DNA of 64,000 bases, taken from Pseudomonadota bacterium. GTDB lineage: Bacteria; Myxococcota; Myxococcia; Myxococcales; Myxococcaceae. A program made the translations under genes and the position numbers. Below are positions 26,117 to 33,803 of the stretch, in pieces. The stretch is taken from contig JAFAFL010000041.1 of the NCBI GenBank assembly GCA_023423535.1, positions 1-64,000 of the forward strand, given 5' to 3'. Position 1 is the stretch's first letter; each line of letters begins with the position of its first letter. The notes under the pieces are model-generated. The model was not told the origin of the DNA. It saw only the letters and a list, made by a program, of their open reading frames with translations, and did no database searches.

Positions 26117-26590
26117 TCAGAAGCGCGGCTCGGCGGTGCAGGGAGGGGCGGTCGGCTCGGAGGGAACGGTAAAGGTCAGCGAGTCCGCCCCGTGCTTCAC
26201 CGTGTAGGTCCCCGCCGCGAGCGCTGGGGACTGGCAGGTGGTGGAGAGGATCCCGCAGTCCTCGGTGCAGCCGCCGATCGTCTGTCGCACCCAGCTCGCC
26301 TCCGTCTCCACCGTGAGCACGTCCCCGTCCCTCTGGACGCTGCACCGGACCTCACGCTCGGTGTCGCAGCTCGAGCTGAGGCACTCCTTCGTCTTGAACA
26401 CGAAGAAGACGGGCGCGCCCTCGGCGAACGGCTGCGGGGCGTCCTGCGAACTCCGGTGCTCTGCGGCGAGTTCAGCGGTCCCGAAGAGGCACACCGAACC
26501 TTCGTTCTTACGCTCTTCGCGGTTCGAGCAGCCCCAGAGCGCAATGGCTGGGAGCGCAGTGGCGAGGACGAGAGCGTGCCGGAGGGTCAT
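26117..26590 (-). CDS. Small secreted lipoprotein, unknown function
   Basis: This 157-residue protein has a signal peptide ending in the lipobox ALWGC. The mature part has nine Cys and a beta-rich C-terminal half ('GDVLTVETEASW', 'LAAGTYTVKHGADSLTFTV'), probably an Ig-like or small sandwich domain held by disulfides. ATG 26590 is preferred because the signal begins there; ATG 26608 would add six residues and overlap the upstream gene by 14 bases. It lies four bases after the small conserved gene at 26595-26852, so the two are probably cotranscribed. A degraded copy of its 3' half follows. Confidence 0.72.
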   Translation of the reverse strand: MTLRHALVLATALPAIALWGCSNREERKNEGSVCLFGTAELAAEHRSSQDAPQPFAEGAPVFFVFKTKECLSSSCDTEREVRCSVQRDGDVLTVETEASWVRQTIGGCTEDCGILSTTCQSPALAAGTYTVKHGADSLTFTVPSEPTAPPCTAEPRF

Positions 26591-26594
26591 CCCC

Positions 26595-26852
26595 TCATGG
26601 TGCCGCATCCGCTCGATGCCTGTCGATGAGGGCGAGCAACTCTTCGTCGGAGAGCGCTTCGTGCCACCCCTCTTCGAGCACGAGGTCCACTGTCCGCGAC
26701 GCCTTTGACGGCGTGCAGACCACGCGGACCTCTGCCCCCTTCCCCGTCACGGCGTCGCCTTCGCTGACCCGGCCCGCGTCCTCCGAGACCGCCGCCAGCG
26801 CCTGGATGAGGGTCCAGCGCACCCCGTCCCCGTCCGTCACCTCGCGTTGCAT
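26595..26852 (-). CDS. Small hypothetical cytoplasmic protein
   Basis: The 85-residue product begins 'MQREVTDGDGVRWTLIQALA' and contains 'VRVVCTPSKASRTVDLVLEE', followed by a helical, acidic end ('ALSDEELLALIDRHR'). It reads as a compact alpha/beta protein with no signal or membrane helix. The frame is open well upstream, but the recognisable protein starts near this ATG, and no ribosome site settles the start. It has no recognised family. Four bases separate it from the following lipoprotein gene. Confidence 0.6.
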   Translation of the reverse strand: MQREVTDGDGVRWTLIQALAAVSEDAGRVSEGDAVTGKGAEVRVVCTPSKASRTVDLVLEEGWHEALSDEELLALIDRHRADAAP

Positions 26853-27026
26853 GGGGGGAAGATGGGCATCCCGCGGCGCGGACGGGGGCGTGCCGTCCGT
26901 TGACGGGAGGGATGTCCAAGTGCCCGGAATGACGGGCGCTTCACGGCGGCACGGCCCCTGCGATGCGCGTGGCGAACACACTCCGCCGGACCAATCAGAT
27001 GGCCGGCGCTCCCCGGAGAACACGCC

Positions 27027-27413
27027 ATGCACCGCTTCACCGCCCTCTTTCTCGCCGCCCTTGTCGCCACCGGTTGCGCCTCCTCCACCGTCATCCGTTC
27101 GAAGCCCAGCGGCGCGACGGTGATCAACGAGTACGGCCAGGAGGTCGGCAAGACGCCGTACGTCCACGAGGACAGCGAGATGCTCCAGCACCGCGAGCGC
27201 TTCACCCTCAAGGCGCCGGGTCACCAGGAGCAGCAGGTGACGATCAAGAAGAGCAAGGTGAACGCGGTCCGGGCGGTGGGCTTCGGGCTGCCGGGCATCC
27301 TGTTCTTCCCGCTGCTCGGGGGCCTGCTCTGGGCGACCGAATACCCCGAGGAGTACAACGTTGAGCTGAAGCCGCACGGGCGGCCCGCGGTGGCAAAGGA
27401 CGCGGACCGCTGA
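27027..27413 (+). CDS. PEGA-domain lipoprotein
   Basis: This 128-residue protein has a lipobox VATGC (Cys17) and a PEGA-like surface segment ('VIRSKPSGATVINEYGQEVG', then 'KTPYVHED'). A hydrophobic stretch ('FGLPGILFFPLLGGLLW', about 92-108) could be a membrane hairpin near the C-terminus. PEGA domains are short beta modules on exported proteins. GGAG lies eight bases before ATG. It is a single-gene unit ahead of the nuclease-like pair. Confidence 0.75.
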   Translation: MHRFTALFLAALVATGCASSTVIRSKPSGATVINEYGQEVGKTPYVHEDSEMLQHRERFTLKAPGHQEQQVTIKKSKVNAVRAVGFGLPGILFFPLLGGLLWATEYPEEYNVELKPHGRPAVAKDADR

Positions 27414-27449
27414 GCGGCGCGCTGCCGATCGCGCGACGGAGGATTAAGT

Positions 27450-27896
27450 GTGAAGACTTCTACCCGGCGCGCGGAGGCAGTCATGGACCCCATCGATCTC
27501 GTGGCCCTGCAGGGTGGCCGCCCGCTGGTGGCGGTGGAGGCGAAGAGCCGCCCCGTCCCGGACGACTTCCGCGGCCCCGTGCTCGAGCAACTGCGCGAGG
27601 GATTGGAGGCCACCCAGAGCCGGTGGGCCGTGCTCGCCGCGCCGGACAGGGTCGAGTTCTACCGGCACGACGATCTCGAGCAGCCGCGGGCGAGTATTCC
27701 CAGTGAGGAGATTCTGCGCGCGGCGGGGCTCGAGGACAGCCCGGTGGTCGGCGAAGCGCTGCTGACCACGGCGATGGAGCGCTGGCTTCAGCGGCTGCGA
27801 AGCGACCACGCCTTCGGCGCACGCTATCCGGCGCTGAAGGACTTCTTCGAACTCGCGCGGCGTGCAGACGACGTCGTCAGGGACTTCCATGCGTAG
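27450..27896 (+). CDS. PD-(D/E)XK nuclease-like protein
   Basis: This 148-residue cytoplasmic protein's N-terminal half shows a compact PD-(D/E)XK pattern: Asp16 in 'MDPIDLVALQGG', then Glu30-x-Lys32 in 'LVAVEAKSRP'. A helix with Gln47 follows ('LEQLREGLEATQ'), then 'RWAVLAAPDRVEFYR'. This resembles the N-terminal endonuclease-like domains of type I restriction R proteins, but no helicase or methylase is near. The C-terminal half is helical. The start is GTG at 27450, with GGAGG seven bases upstream. Its stop overlaps the start of the PIN gene by 8 bases, which implies coupled translation. Nuclease activity is inferred from motif spacing only. Confidence 0.6.
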   Translation: MKTSTRRAEAVMDPIDLVALQGGRPLVAVEAKSRPVPDDFRGPVLEQLREGLEATQSRWAVLAAPDRVEFYRHDDLEQPRASIPSEEILRAAGLEDSPVVGEALLTTAMERWLQRLRSDHAFGARYPALKDFFELARRADDVVRDFHA

Positions 27897-28479
27897 CCGC
27901 GTGATCGTGGACACGAACTGGCTTCTCGACATCGCGCTCCGCCGCGACGGTGAGGCCGAGCGGCTGTGGGACCGCGTCCGCACCGGAACCTTCGAGCTGC
28001 TCGTCCCCGCCTTCTGCCTGATGGAGGCGATCAAGACGGTGGAGACGATGCGCGGCCACTGGACGGATACCCGCAACGCACTCGCGCGTCATGCCGGGGA
28101 TCTGCGGAGGTCCGCTGCGCTCGGAGCCCATGTCACTGCGCTGGAGGCCGCCGCCCTCGCGTTCGACGACGTGAAGGACCGGGCGGAACGTCAGGTCTAC
28201 TCGACGCTCCAGGAGGTGGCTGCGGCTTCGGGTTCTCTGGTGCTCGACGTCGAGGCGCTCGCGCGCATCGCAGACATCCGGACCCAGCTGAACCCTTCCC
28301 CCGCCGACGCGGCGGTGCTGGCCACGGTGGTGGTGACGAACGAGCGCGAGGCCTCGGCGGTGCCCTTTCTCTCCCGCGATGCCTGGTTCGGCCGCGCGGC
28401 GCCGGCGCGGTTTCTGCGCGACCGGCAGATCCCCCACTTCGCGGATGCGGGCGCGCTGCTCGCGTGGGCGGGGGCGTGA
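27889..28479 (+). CDS. PIN-domain protein
   Basis: This 196-residue protein has a PIN-like core: Asp8 ('VIVDTNWLLD'), Glu46 ('FCLMEAIKTVE'), Asp140 ('LNPSPADAAVLATVV') and Asp164 ('FLSRDAWFG'). These four acidic positions match the usual metal-binding set of PIN ribonucleases. It is longer than the 130-residue VapC toxins, with an insert of about 70 residues between the second and third acid. ATG 27889 is chosen because the core starts there; a GTG at 27862 would add nine residues. It is translationally coupled to the PD-(D/E)XK-like gene. No VapB-type antitoxin is present. Confidence 0.72.
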   Translation: MRSRVIVDTNWLLDIALRRDGEAERLWDRVRTGTFELLVPAFCLMEAIKTVETMRGHWTDTRNALARHAGDLRRSAALGAHVTALEAAALAFDDVKDRAERQVYSTLQEVAAASGSLVLDVEALARIADIRTQLNPSPADAAVLATVVVTNEREASAVPFLSRDAWFGRAAPARFLRDRQIPHFADAGALLAWAGA

Positions 28480-28497
28480 GGGGGTCTTCGGACGCGG

Positions 28498-29829
28498 CTA
28501 CTCGTCCCGCGCGTCGATGAGCCGGTAGAGGGTCTTCCGGTCCACGTCGAGGATCCTCGCGGCCTCGCTCTTGTTCCCGTTCGCGTGCTGGAGCACGTGC
28601 ACCGCGTAGCGGCGGGAGAGCTCCTCCAGGGACGGCATGTCCGCGGCCAGGCCGGTGAGCTTCGCCGCCGCGGTGCCGATGGGGGCGGGCAGATCCTCCG
28701 GCCCGAGCACGCCGGTCGTATTCAGGGCCAGCGCGCGGGCGACGACGTTCTCCAGCTGCCGCACGTTGCCCGGCCAGTCGTGGGCGCAGAGCCGGTCGAG
28801 CGCCTCGCGGGTGACCACCGGACGGACGCCTCCTCGGGCGTGGCGGGCGGCGAAGTGCTCGACCAGCGCGGGCACGTCCTCGCGGCGCTCGCGGAGGGGA
28901 GGGAGGTGCAGGTGCACCACGTCCAGCCGGTAGAGGAGGTCCTCGCGGAACTTCCCCTCCGTGGCCAGCGCCGCGAGGTCCTTGTTCGTGGCGGCGACCA
29001 CGCGCACGTCCACCTCGACCGGCACGCTCTCGCCCACGCGTCGGACCTCGCCCTCCTGCAGCGCGCGCAGAAGCTGGGCCTGGATCTTCGGCCCCACGTC
29101 GCCGATCTCGTCGAGAAAGAGGGTGCCGCCGTGCGCCTCCTCGAACAGGCCGCGCCGTCCGCCGGTCGCGCCGGTGAAGGCGCCGCGCGCGTGGCCGAAG
29201 AGCTCGCTCTCCATCACCGACTCGGCGATGGCGCCGCAGTCCACCGGGATGAAGGGCGCGCGCGCCCGCGCCGAGCGCTCGTGCAGCGACCGCGCGACGA
29301 GCTCCTTTCCCGTCCCCGTCTCCCCGGTGATGAGCACCGGCACGTCCGTCCCCGCCGCGCGCGCGACCTGCTTGTAGACCTCCAGCAGCGCCGGCGAACG
29401 GCCCACCAGCGCCACGGAAGCCTTTGCCCGGCGCAGCGACCGGTTCTCCTCCACCAGCCGCTTCTGCTCCAGCGCGCGCTGGGCCACGCGGGTCAGCGCG
29501 TCCACGTCGAACGGCTTGGAGAGGTAGTCGTAGGCGCCCTGGCCTATCGAATCGAGCGCGCCCTCGATGTTGCCGAACGCGGTGAGCACGAGCACCGGCG
29601 CGTCCGGCCAGCGCGCGCGGCTCTGGGCGAGGACCTTCAGCCCGTCGCCCGGCTCGGGCATCGCCATGTCGGTCACCACGAGGTCCACGCCCTCCTCGCG
29701 CTCGAGCACCGCCAGCGCGGCCGCGGGACCGGAGGCCTCCGTCACCCGCCCCAGCGTCCCCAGCAATCGGCGCAGGAGGTCCCGCGCGTGCGGGTCGTCG
29801 TCCACCACGAGGATGTGTCTGTCCGCCAC
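28498..29829 (-). CDS. NtrC-family sigma-54-dependent response regulator
   Basis: This 443-residue regulator has a receiver (about 5-118) with phospho-acceptor Asp54 and Lys105 ('YDYLSKPF'), and an AAA+ domain (about 140-370) with Walker A GETGTGKE (169-176), the sigma-54-contacting loop GAFTGA (216-221) and Walker B 'LFLDEIGD'. A C-terminal Fis-type helix-turn-helix follows ('NGNKSEAARILDVDRKTLYR'). All features for sigma-54 activation are intact. The GTG start at 29829 directly follows the kinase stop (TAG then GTG), so the two are one translational unit. Likely targets are the two dyads at 31333-31380 across the kinase gene. Confidence 0.93.
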   Translation of the reverse strand: MADRHILVVDDDPHARDLLRRLLGTLGRVTEASGPAAALAVLEREEGVDLVVTDMAMPEPGDGLKVLAQSRARWPDAPVLVLTAFGNIEGALDSIGQGAYDYLSKPFDVDALTRVAQRALEQKRLVEENRSLRRAKASVALVGRSPALLEVYKQVARAAGTDVPVLITGETGTGKELVARSLHERSARARAPFIPVDCGAIAESVMESELFGHARGAFTGATGGRRGLFEEAHGGTLFLDEIGDVGPKIQAQLLRALQEGEVRRVGESVPVEVDVRVVAATNKDLAALATEGKFREDLLYRLDVVHLHLPPLRERREDVPALVEHFAARHARGGVRPVVTREALDRLCAHDWPGNVRQLENVVARALALNTTGVLGPEDLPAPIGTAAAKLTGLAADMPSLEELSRRYAVHVLQHANGNKSEAARILDVDRKTLYRLIDARDE

Positions 29830-31269
29830 CTACGCCGCCCTTCGCGCCGAGCCGCCGACGCCGCCGGTCCCGCCGGCGCTGCCCGGTCCGTTCACGTGCA
29901 CTCCGGCCACTCCCTCCGGCGCGCGCGGCAGCCGGACCGTCACCCGCGTTCCCTCGCCGGAGACCGACTGCACGAGCAGCGTCCCGCCGTGGGCCTCCAC
30001 GATGCGCCGCGCGGTGCAGAGCCCGAGGCCGTAGCCGGGAAGCGCGCGCGCCTCGGCGGCCCGGAAGAAGGGCTGGAAGAGCGAACGCTGCGCCTCCTCC
30101 GAGATGCCGATCCCGTTGTCCGAGACCTCCAGCACCGCGCCACCCGCCTCCTGCGCGACCCTCACGGTGACGCGCGCGTCGGGCCTGCCGGCGGTGTACT
30201 TCACCGCGTTGCTCACGAGGTTCTGCGCCACCGACTGCAGCAGCTGCAGCGGGCAGGAGACCCACAGGCCGGCCTCCACCGAACGCTCGAGCCCCACCCC
30301 GTCGCGCGCCGCCACCTGGTCGAGCTCCAGCAGCACCGTGCGCACCGCGGTGTCCAGCTCCCCCGGCTGCAGCTCCTGACGGCCGGCGCGGCAGAAGCGG
30401 AGCAGCGCCTCCACCAGCCCCACCGCGCGGGCGAGGCCTCCGTCCACCCGCTCGAGCATCTCCCGCGCGTCCGCGTCCGCACCGGCCTTCGTGCGCCGGA
30501 TGAGGGTGAGGTACCCGCGCAGCGGCCCCAGCGGGCTGACCAGATCGTGCGCCACCCGGCTGGCGAAGGCGTCGAGCTCCGCGTTGCGCCGGTCGAGCTC
30601 GCCGAGCTGCGCCTGGATCGTCTCCTCCTGCCGCCGCACCGTGTAGCGCAGGTGCAGCGCCACGCCGAACGCCGCCAGCAGCGCCACCAGCGCGCCGGTC
30701 ACCGCGAAGAGCGCGCTCTGCCGGCGCAGCCGCTCCACCTCGCCGAGCAGCTCCACGGTGAGGTCCGCGTTCTCCTGCGACAGCTGCGCCGCGAGCTCGT
30801 CGAGCTCGGTGGCCAGCGGCCGGATCCGCTCCTCCAGCGCGCGGCGGGCGCGTTCGGCCTCGCGGCGGTTGGACCAGGTGCGGGCGGAGAGGACCTGCTC
30901 GCCGAGGGCCTCGGAGCGCTCCACGAACCGCGTCCACACCGCGCGCTCCCCGGCGGGCAGACCGCTCGTGTAGTCCGCCACCGCCCGGGCGATGTCCTCC
31001 AGCGCGACCTCTATCTCGTCGCCGGCGGCCTGACGGCTCTCGTCGCTCTCCGCGCGGATGTGCCGGGCCACCGCCGCGTCGAGGCCCACCGCGTTCACCC
31101 GGATCCGGCCGATGAGCGCGGCCCGCTCCAGCGCCTGCACCACGAGGGCGGAGGTCTGCGCGCCGGTGCGGTGCTCGTTCCAGAGCGCGAAGGCCAGCGC
31201 GGCGGCCAAAATGAGGAGCACGAGGGCGAACCCCCCTCCCAGACCCCGGATGGCAACGCGCTTCGACAC
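29830..31269 (-). CDS. Membrane sensor histidine kinase, partner of the NtrC-type regulator
   Basis: This 479-residue kinase has TM1 (about 10-31), a periplasmic all-helical domain of about 150 residues, TM2 (about 187-206), then a HisKA-like segment with His241 ('VAHDLVSPLGPLRGYL'). The ATPase domain has 'NLVSNAVKYT', 'DNGIGIS' and 'GYGLGLCTARRIV'. There is no HAMP. The C-terminus has a Gly-rich low-complexity tail (about 455-479). The GTG start at 31269 lacks a strong ribosome site. It is cotranscribed with the regulator and divergent from the small secreted-protein gene, so it probably controls it. Confidence 0.9.
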   Translation of the reverse strand: MSKRVAIRGLGGGFALVLLILAAALAFALWNEHRTGAQTSALVVQALERAALIGRIRVNAVGLDAAVARHIRAESDESRQAAGDEIEVALEDIARAVADYTSGLPAGERAVWTRFVERSEALGEQVLSARTWSNRREAERARRALEERIRPLATELDELAAQLSQENADLTVELLGEVERLRRQSALFAVTGALVALLAAFGVALHLRYTVRRQEETIQAQLGELDRRNAELDAFASRVAHDLVSPLGPLRGYLTLIRRTKAGADADAREMLERVDGGLARAVGLVEALLRFCRAGRQELQPGELDTAVRTVLLELDQVAARDGVGLERSVEAGLWVSCPLQLLQSVAQNLVSNAVKYTAGRPDARVTVRVAQEAGGAVLEVSDNGIGISEEAQRSLFQPFFRAAEARALPGYGLGLCTARRIVEAHGGTLLVQSVSGEGTRVTVRLPRAPEGVAGVHVNGPGSAGGTGGVGGSARRAA

Positions 31270-31332
31270 GCGGCCGGAGTGCTAGCACGGGGCGGTCCGT
31301 TCCGCGCTCTGCCGGGTGCCAGACGGGCGGCT

Positions 31333-31380
31333 GGGGAGGTGCTCCCCACCGGCGTTCAGGTGACCGGGGACTGACTCCCC
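31333..31380 (+). promoter_or_regulatory. Two dyads, likely enhancer sites for the NtrC-type regulator
   Basis: GGGGAGGTGCTCCCC (31333-31347) and GGGGACTGACTCCCC (31366-31380) share the form GGGGA-N5-TCCCC. Their centres are 33 bases apart, about three helical turns. They lie about 70-120 bases upstream of the predicted start at about 31451, the normal place for sigma-54 activator sites. Confidence 0.55.
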
Positions 31381-31424
31381 AACCCCTCTGGTGCCCTTGA
31401 CGGAGGGCCGGAGAGGGCCGGCGG

Positions 31425-31440
31425 TGGCACGGCCGGTGCT
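31425..31440 (+). promoter_or_regulatory. Sigma-54-type -24/-12 promoter
   Basis: TGGCACGGCCGGTGCT has the perfect -24 element TGGCACG, a GC at -12, and the required 12-base offset between GG and GC (consensus TGGCACG-N4-TTGCW). Only the first T of the -12 box differs. Transcription would start near 31451, about 50 bases before the ATG. Confidence 0.6.
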
Positions 31441-31500
31441 CACCCGCCCGCCGCCCGGCACGACGCACACACCCAACGCCGGATACGCAAGGAGCCTCCC

Positions 31501-31704
31501 ATGAAGTCGTTCATCGCCGCCGCCCTGCTGCTCGCCCCCGTTGCCGCCCTCGCCAACGAGCCCGCGCCCGCCGCGGAGAAGCCGGTCGCCGAGAAGGCGA
31601 AGAAGGCGGAGAAGAAGACCGAGACGAAGGTCGAGACGAAGACCACCGAGACCGCTCCGGCGGCGCAGCCGGCCGGCGGCACGGCGGCGACCCCGAAGAA
31701 GTAG
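31501..31704 (+). CDS. 67-residue secreted Lys/Glu/Ala-rich protein
   Basis: The protein has a clear Sec signal (MKSFIAAALLLAPVAALA, cleavage before Asn19). The mature part of about 48 residues is low-complexity: Lys, Glu, Thr, Ala and Pro with no aromatic residue or Cys ('KKAEKKTETKVETKTTET'). It is probably disordered and periplasmic or exported. AAGGAG six bases before ATG is strong. It is a monocistronic unit with its own -24/-12 promoter and a strong terminator, divergent from the kinase/regulator pair. Function unknown; a cell-envelope or stress role is guesswork. Confidence 0.75.
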   Translation: MKSFIAAALLLAPVAALANEPAPAAEKPVAEKAKKAEKKTETKVETKTTETAPAAQPAGGTAATPKK

Positions 31705-31730
31705 TCGCTTCGGCAGCACCGCTGCACCCG

Positions 31731-31768
31731 TCCGCCCGGGTCCTCCCCCTCCGGAGGATTCGGGCGGA
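31731..31768 (+). terminator. Strong intrinsic terminator of the small-protein gene
   Basis: The arms 31731-31746 and 31753-31768 pair over 16 bp, with two G-T wobbles, around a 6-base loop. TTGTTTT follows directly. This is the clearest intrinsic terminator seen in the window. Confidence 0.85.
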
Positions 31769-31813
31769 TTGTTTTGCGCGGTGGGGGACGAACGCCGAGA
31801 GTAGGGGCCCCCT

Positions 31814-33160
31814 ATGTCCGCGCCGACAGTCCTCTTCGCCATCCTCCCGGAAGGTGGGCACCTCAACCCGACCTGGAAGGTCGCCCGGGGCCTGCGCGCG
31901 CGCGGCTTCAGCGTGCGCTACCTCCTCCCCGAGGACCTGCGCGCGACCGCCGAGGCCCAGGGGTTCACCGTCGACGGGCTCTTCCCCGACCTCTTTCCCC
32001 GCGGCTACGCGGCGGCAGAGGAGGCGCTGGGGACGTTGGACCGGCGCCGGTCGATCACCTCGCGCTACGCGGCGGTGCTGCAGAGGCTCGAGCGGGCGCC
32101 GACCCTCGTGCGGGGCCAGCCCCTCCCGGACCTGCTGGTGGTCGACGTGACGCAGCCCCAGTTCGCCTTCTGGGCGCGGAAGAACGCCGTCCCTTTCGTG
32201 TACCTGAACACCTCGCTGCCGCAGACGCGCGACCCAGGCATTCCTCCGCTCCGCAGCGCCACCCTCCCCGCGACCGACCTGACCTCGAGGCTCCGGGTGG
32301 ACCTCGAGTGGCGGCAGTTTCTCGCCCGGCGCACCTGGTCCGCGCGGGCCGCGCAAATGGGCGGGATGCAGCCGCCCTACGACCTCGCGCGGGCCGCGGC
32401 GCCGGCGTTCGGCATCCGCGCCGACGAGCTCGACTGCGACACCGTGTACATGCCGCAGCTGAAGGGCGTGAAGGAGCTCGTGCTCTGCCCGAGGGCGATC
32501 GACTTCGCGCGGTCCTCGGACGGGGACGGGCGACGCGAGTACGTGGAGTCGGTGGACCTCTCCCGCGGCGAGCCTCCCTTTGCCTTCGACCGGCTCCGGG
32601 AGGACAAACCGCTCGTCTACTGCGCGATGGGAACCACGCGGTACCGCGCGGAGGACGTCACGCCCTTTCTGCAGCGGCTGGTGCGGGTGTTCCGCGCGCG
32701 CCCAGAGTGGCAGCTGGTGCTCGCCTGGAACCGCTACGGCCGCGCCGAGGACTTCCGCGACGCGCCCCCGAACGTGCTCGCGGTGGAGCGCGCGCCGCAG
32801 CTGGGCCTGCTGAAGCGGGCGCAGGTCATGGTGACGCACGGGGGCCTGGGCAGCGTGAAGGAGGCGCTCGCCCACGGGGTGCCGATGCTCGGGCTCCCGC
32901 TGGCGGTGGACCAGCCGGGAAACGTCGCGAGGGTGGTGCACCACGGCGTGGGCCTGCGCGAGGACGTCGTCCGCAGCAGCGAGGCCGACCTCCGCGAGGC
33001 GCTCTCGAGGCTCCTCTCGCAGCCGCTCTTCTCCCAGCGCGCGCGGGCGATGCGGGCGGAGATCGAGCGCACCGAAGCGGGCACCCGCGGCGTCGACGCG
33101 CTGGCGGCGGCGGCCACCGAGGCGATGGAAGAGAAACAGCGGGGCCTGGCCGCACGCTAG
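31814..33160 (+). CDS. GT1-family glycosyltransferase (UDP-glycosyltransferase/MGT type)
   Basis: This 448-residue GT-B enzyme has the N-terminal acceptor-domain motif 'PEGGHLNPTWKVARGLRARG'. The C-terminal nucleotide-sugar site has 'THGGLGSVKEALAHGVPML', then 'PLAVDQPGNVARVV', where the final Asp-Gln contacts the sugar. It belongs to the family of macrolide, flavonoid and carotenoid glycosyltransferases. The acceptor is unknown and no biosynthetic cluster surrounds it. There is no signal or membrane helix. It lies 45 bases after a strong terminator, so it has its own promoter in that short gap or relies on read-through. Confidence 0.86.
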   Translation: MSAPTVLFAILPEGGHLNPTWKVARGLRARGFSVRYLLPEDLRATAEAQGFTVDGLFPDLFPRGYAAAEEALGTLDRRRSITSRYAAVLQRLERAPTLVRGQPLPDLLVVDVTQPQFAFWARKNAVPFVYLNTSLPQTRDPGIPPLRSATLPATDLTSRLRVDLEWRQFLARRTWSARAAQMGGMQPPYDLARAAAPAFGIRADELDCDTVYMPQLKGVKELVLCPRAIDFARSSDGDGRREYVESVDLSRGEPPFAFDRLREDKPLVYCAMGTTRYRAEDVTPFLQRLVRVFRARPEWQLVLAWNRYGRAEDFRDAPPNVLAVERAPQLGLLKRAQVMVTHGGLGSVKEALAHGVPMLGLPLAVDQPGNVARVVHHGVGLREDVVRSSEADLREALSRLLSQPLFSQRARAMRAEIERTEAGTRGVDALAAAATEAMEEKQRGLAAR

Positions 33161-33221
33161 AGCCCACACTGCGAGTGTGGCATGGCATGTTGCGAACCCT
33201 GTGAGCCTTCACCGACGGGCC

Positions 33222-33791
33222 ATGGCCGACGACCTCCAGAGCGCTCCCGCCGAGCTTCCGCTGCCCGACCGCTGCCCCCAGGGCATCTCCGCCACCGAAC
33301 CGGACTGGGAGCGGGAGCGTCCGCGCAAGCTGTGGGATCCGAGCCGGCGCCTGCTGCGCAGCATCCGCCGGTATCAGCGGTGGCGGGGAAGGGGCGGTCC
33401 GTTCGGGCGCCTGGTGCAGCTCGTCTCTTCGGCCGACCACAAGTTCTGGAGCGTGGTGACCGGCGCGGACATCCCGCTCGACGCGCAGATCGAAGGCGGG
33501 CTCCAGCTCACCCATCCCAACGGCGTGGTGGTGCATCCGCGGGCGAAGATCGGGCCCAACTGCCTCCTGCTGCAGCAGGTGACGCTGGTGGCAGACGTGG
33601 TGCTCGAGGGCCACGTGGACGTCTACGCGGGGGCGAAGATCGTCCAGGGCGTGCACATCGGCCGGCACGCGCGCATCGGCGCCAACGCGGTGGTCATCGA
33701 GGACGTGCCGGCGGGCGCGCTGGCGGTGGGCATCCCCGCGAAGGTCGTCCGCCGCGCACAGTGGCCGGAGACGACGCCCGAGGACCCCTGA
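33222..33791 (+). CDS. Serine acetyltransferase-like hexapeptide enzyme
   Basis: The 189-residue product has a left-handed beta-helix of hexapeptide repeats ('GLQLTHPNGVVVHPRAKIG', 'CLLLQQVTLVADVVLEGHV', 'GARIGANAVV'-like turns, 'GIPAKVVRR'), as in CysE-type O-acetyltransferases. The N-terminal 75 residues are basic and helical. CysE makes O-acetylserine for cysteine synthesis, but the usual catalytic 'HRxxH' context is only partly preserved, so a sugar acetyltransferase is possible. ATG 33222 is chosen because an upstream GTG (33177) adds non-homologous sequence. The ribosome site is weak. Confidence 0.7.
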   Translation: MADDLQSAPAELPLPDRCPQGISATEPDWERERPRKLWDPSRRLLRSIRRYQRWRGRGGPFGRLVQLVSSADHKFWSVVTGADIPLDAQIEGGLQLTHPNGVVVHPRAKIGPNCLLLQQVTLVADVVLEGHVDVYAGAKIVQGVHIGRHARIGANAVVIEDVPAGALAVGIPAKVVRRAQWPETTPEDP

Positions 33792-33803
33792 GGGGGCTCG
33801 GGG

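Noticed and set aside
28133..31468. A very long minus-strand open frame (over 1100 codons) across the kinase and regulator genes
   Set aside because: It lies in another frame of two clear genes, is mostly Arg/Ala/Gly/Pro, and has no domain; long shadow frames are expected at this G+C content.
33177..33221. Earlier GTG start for the hexapeptide acetyltransferase
   Set aside because: It adds 15 residues unlike the family and has no ribosome site.
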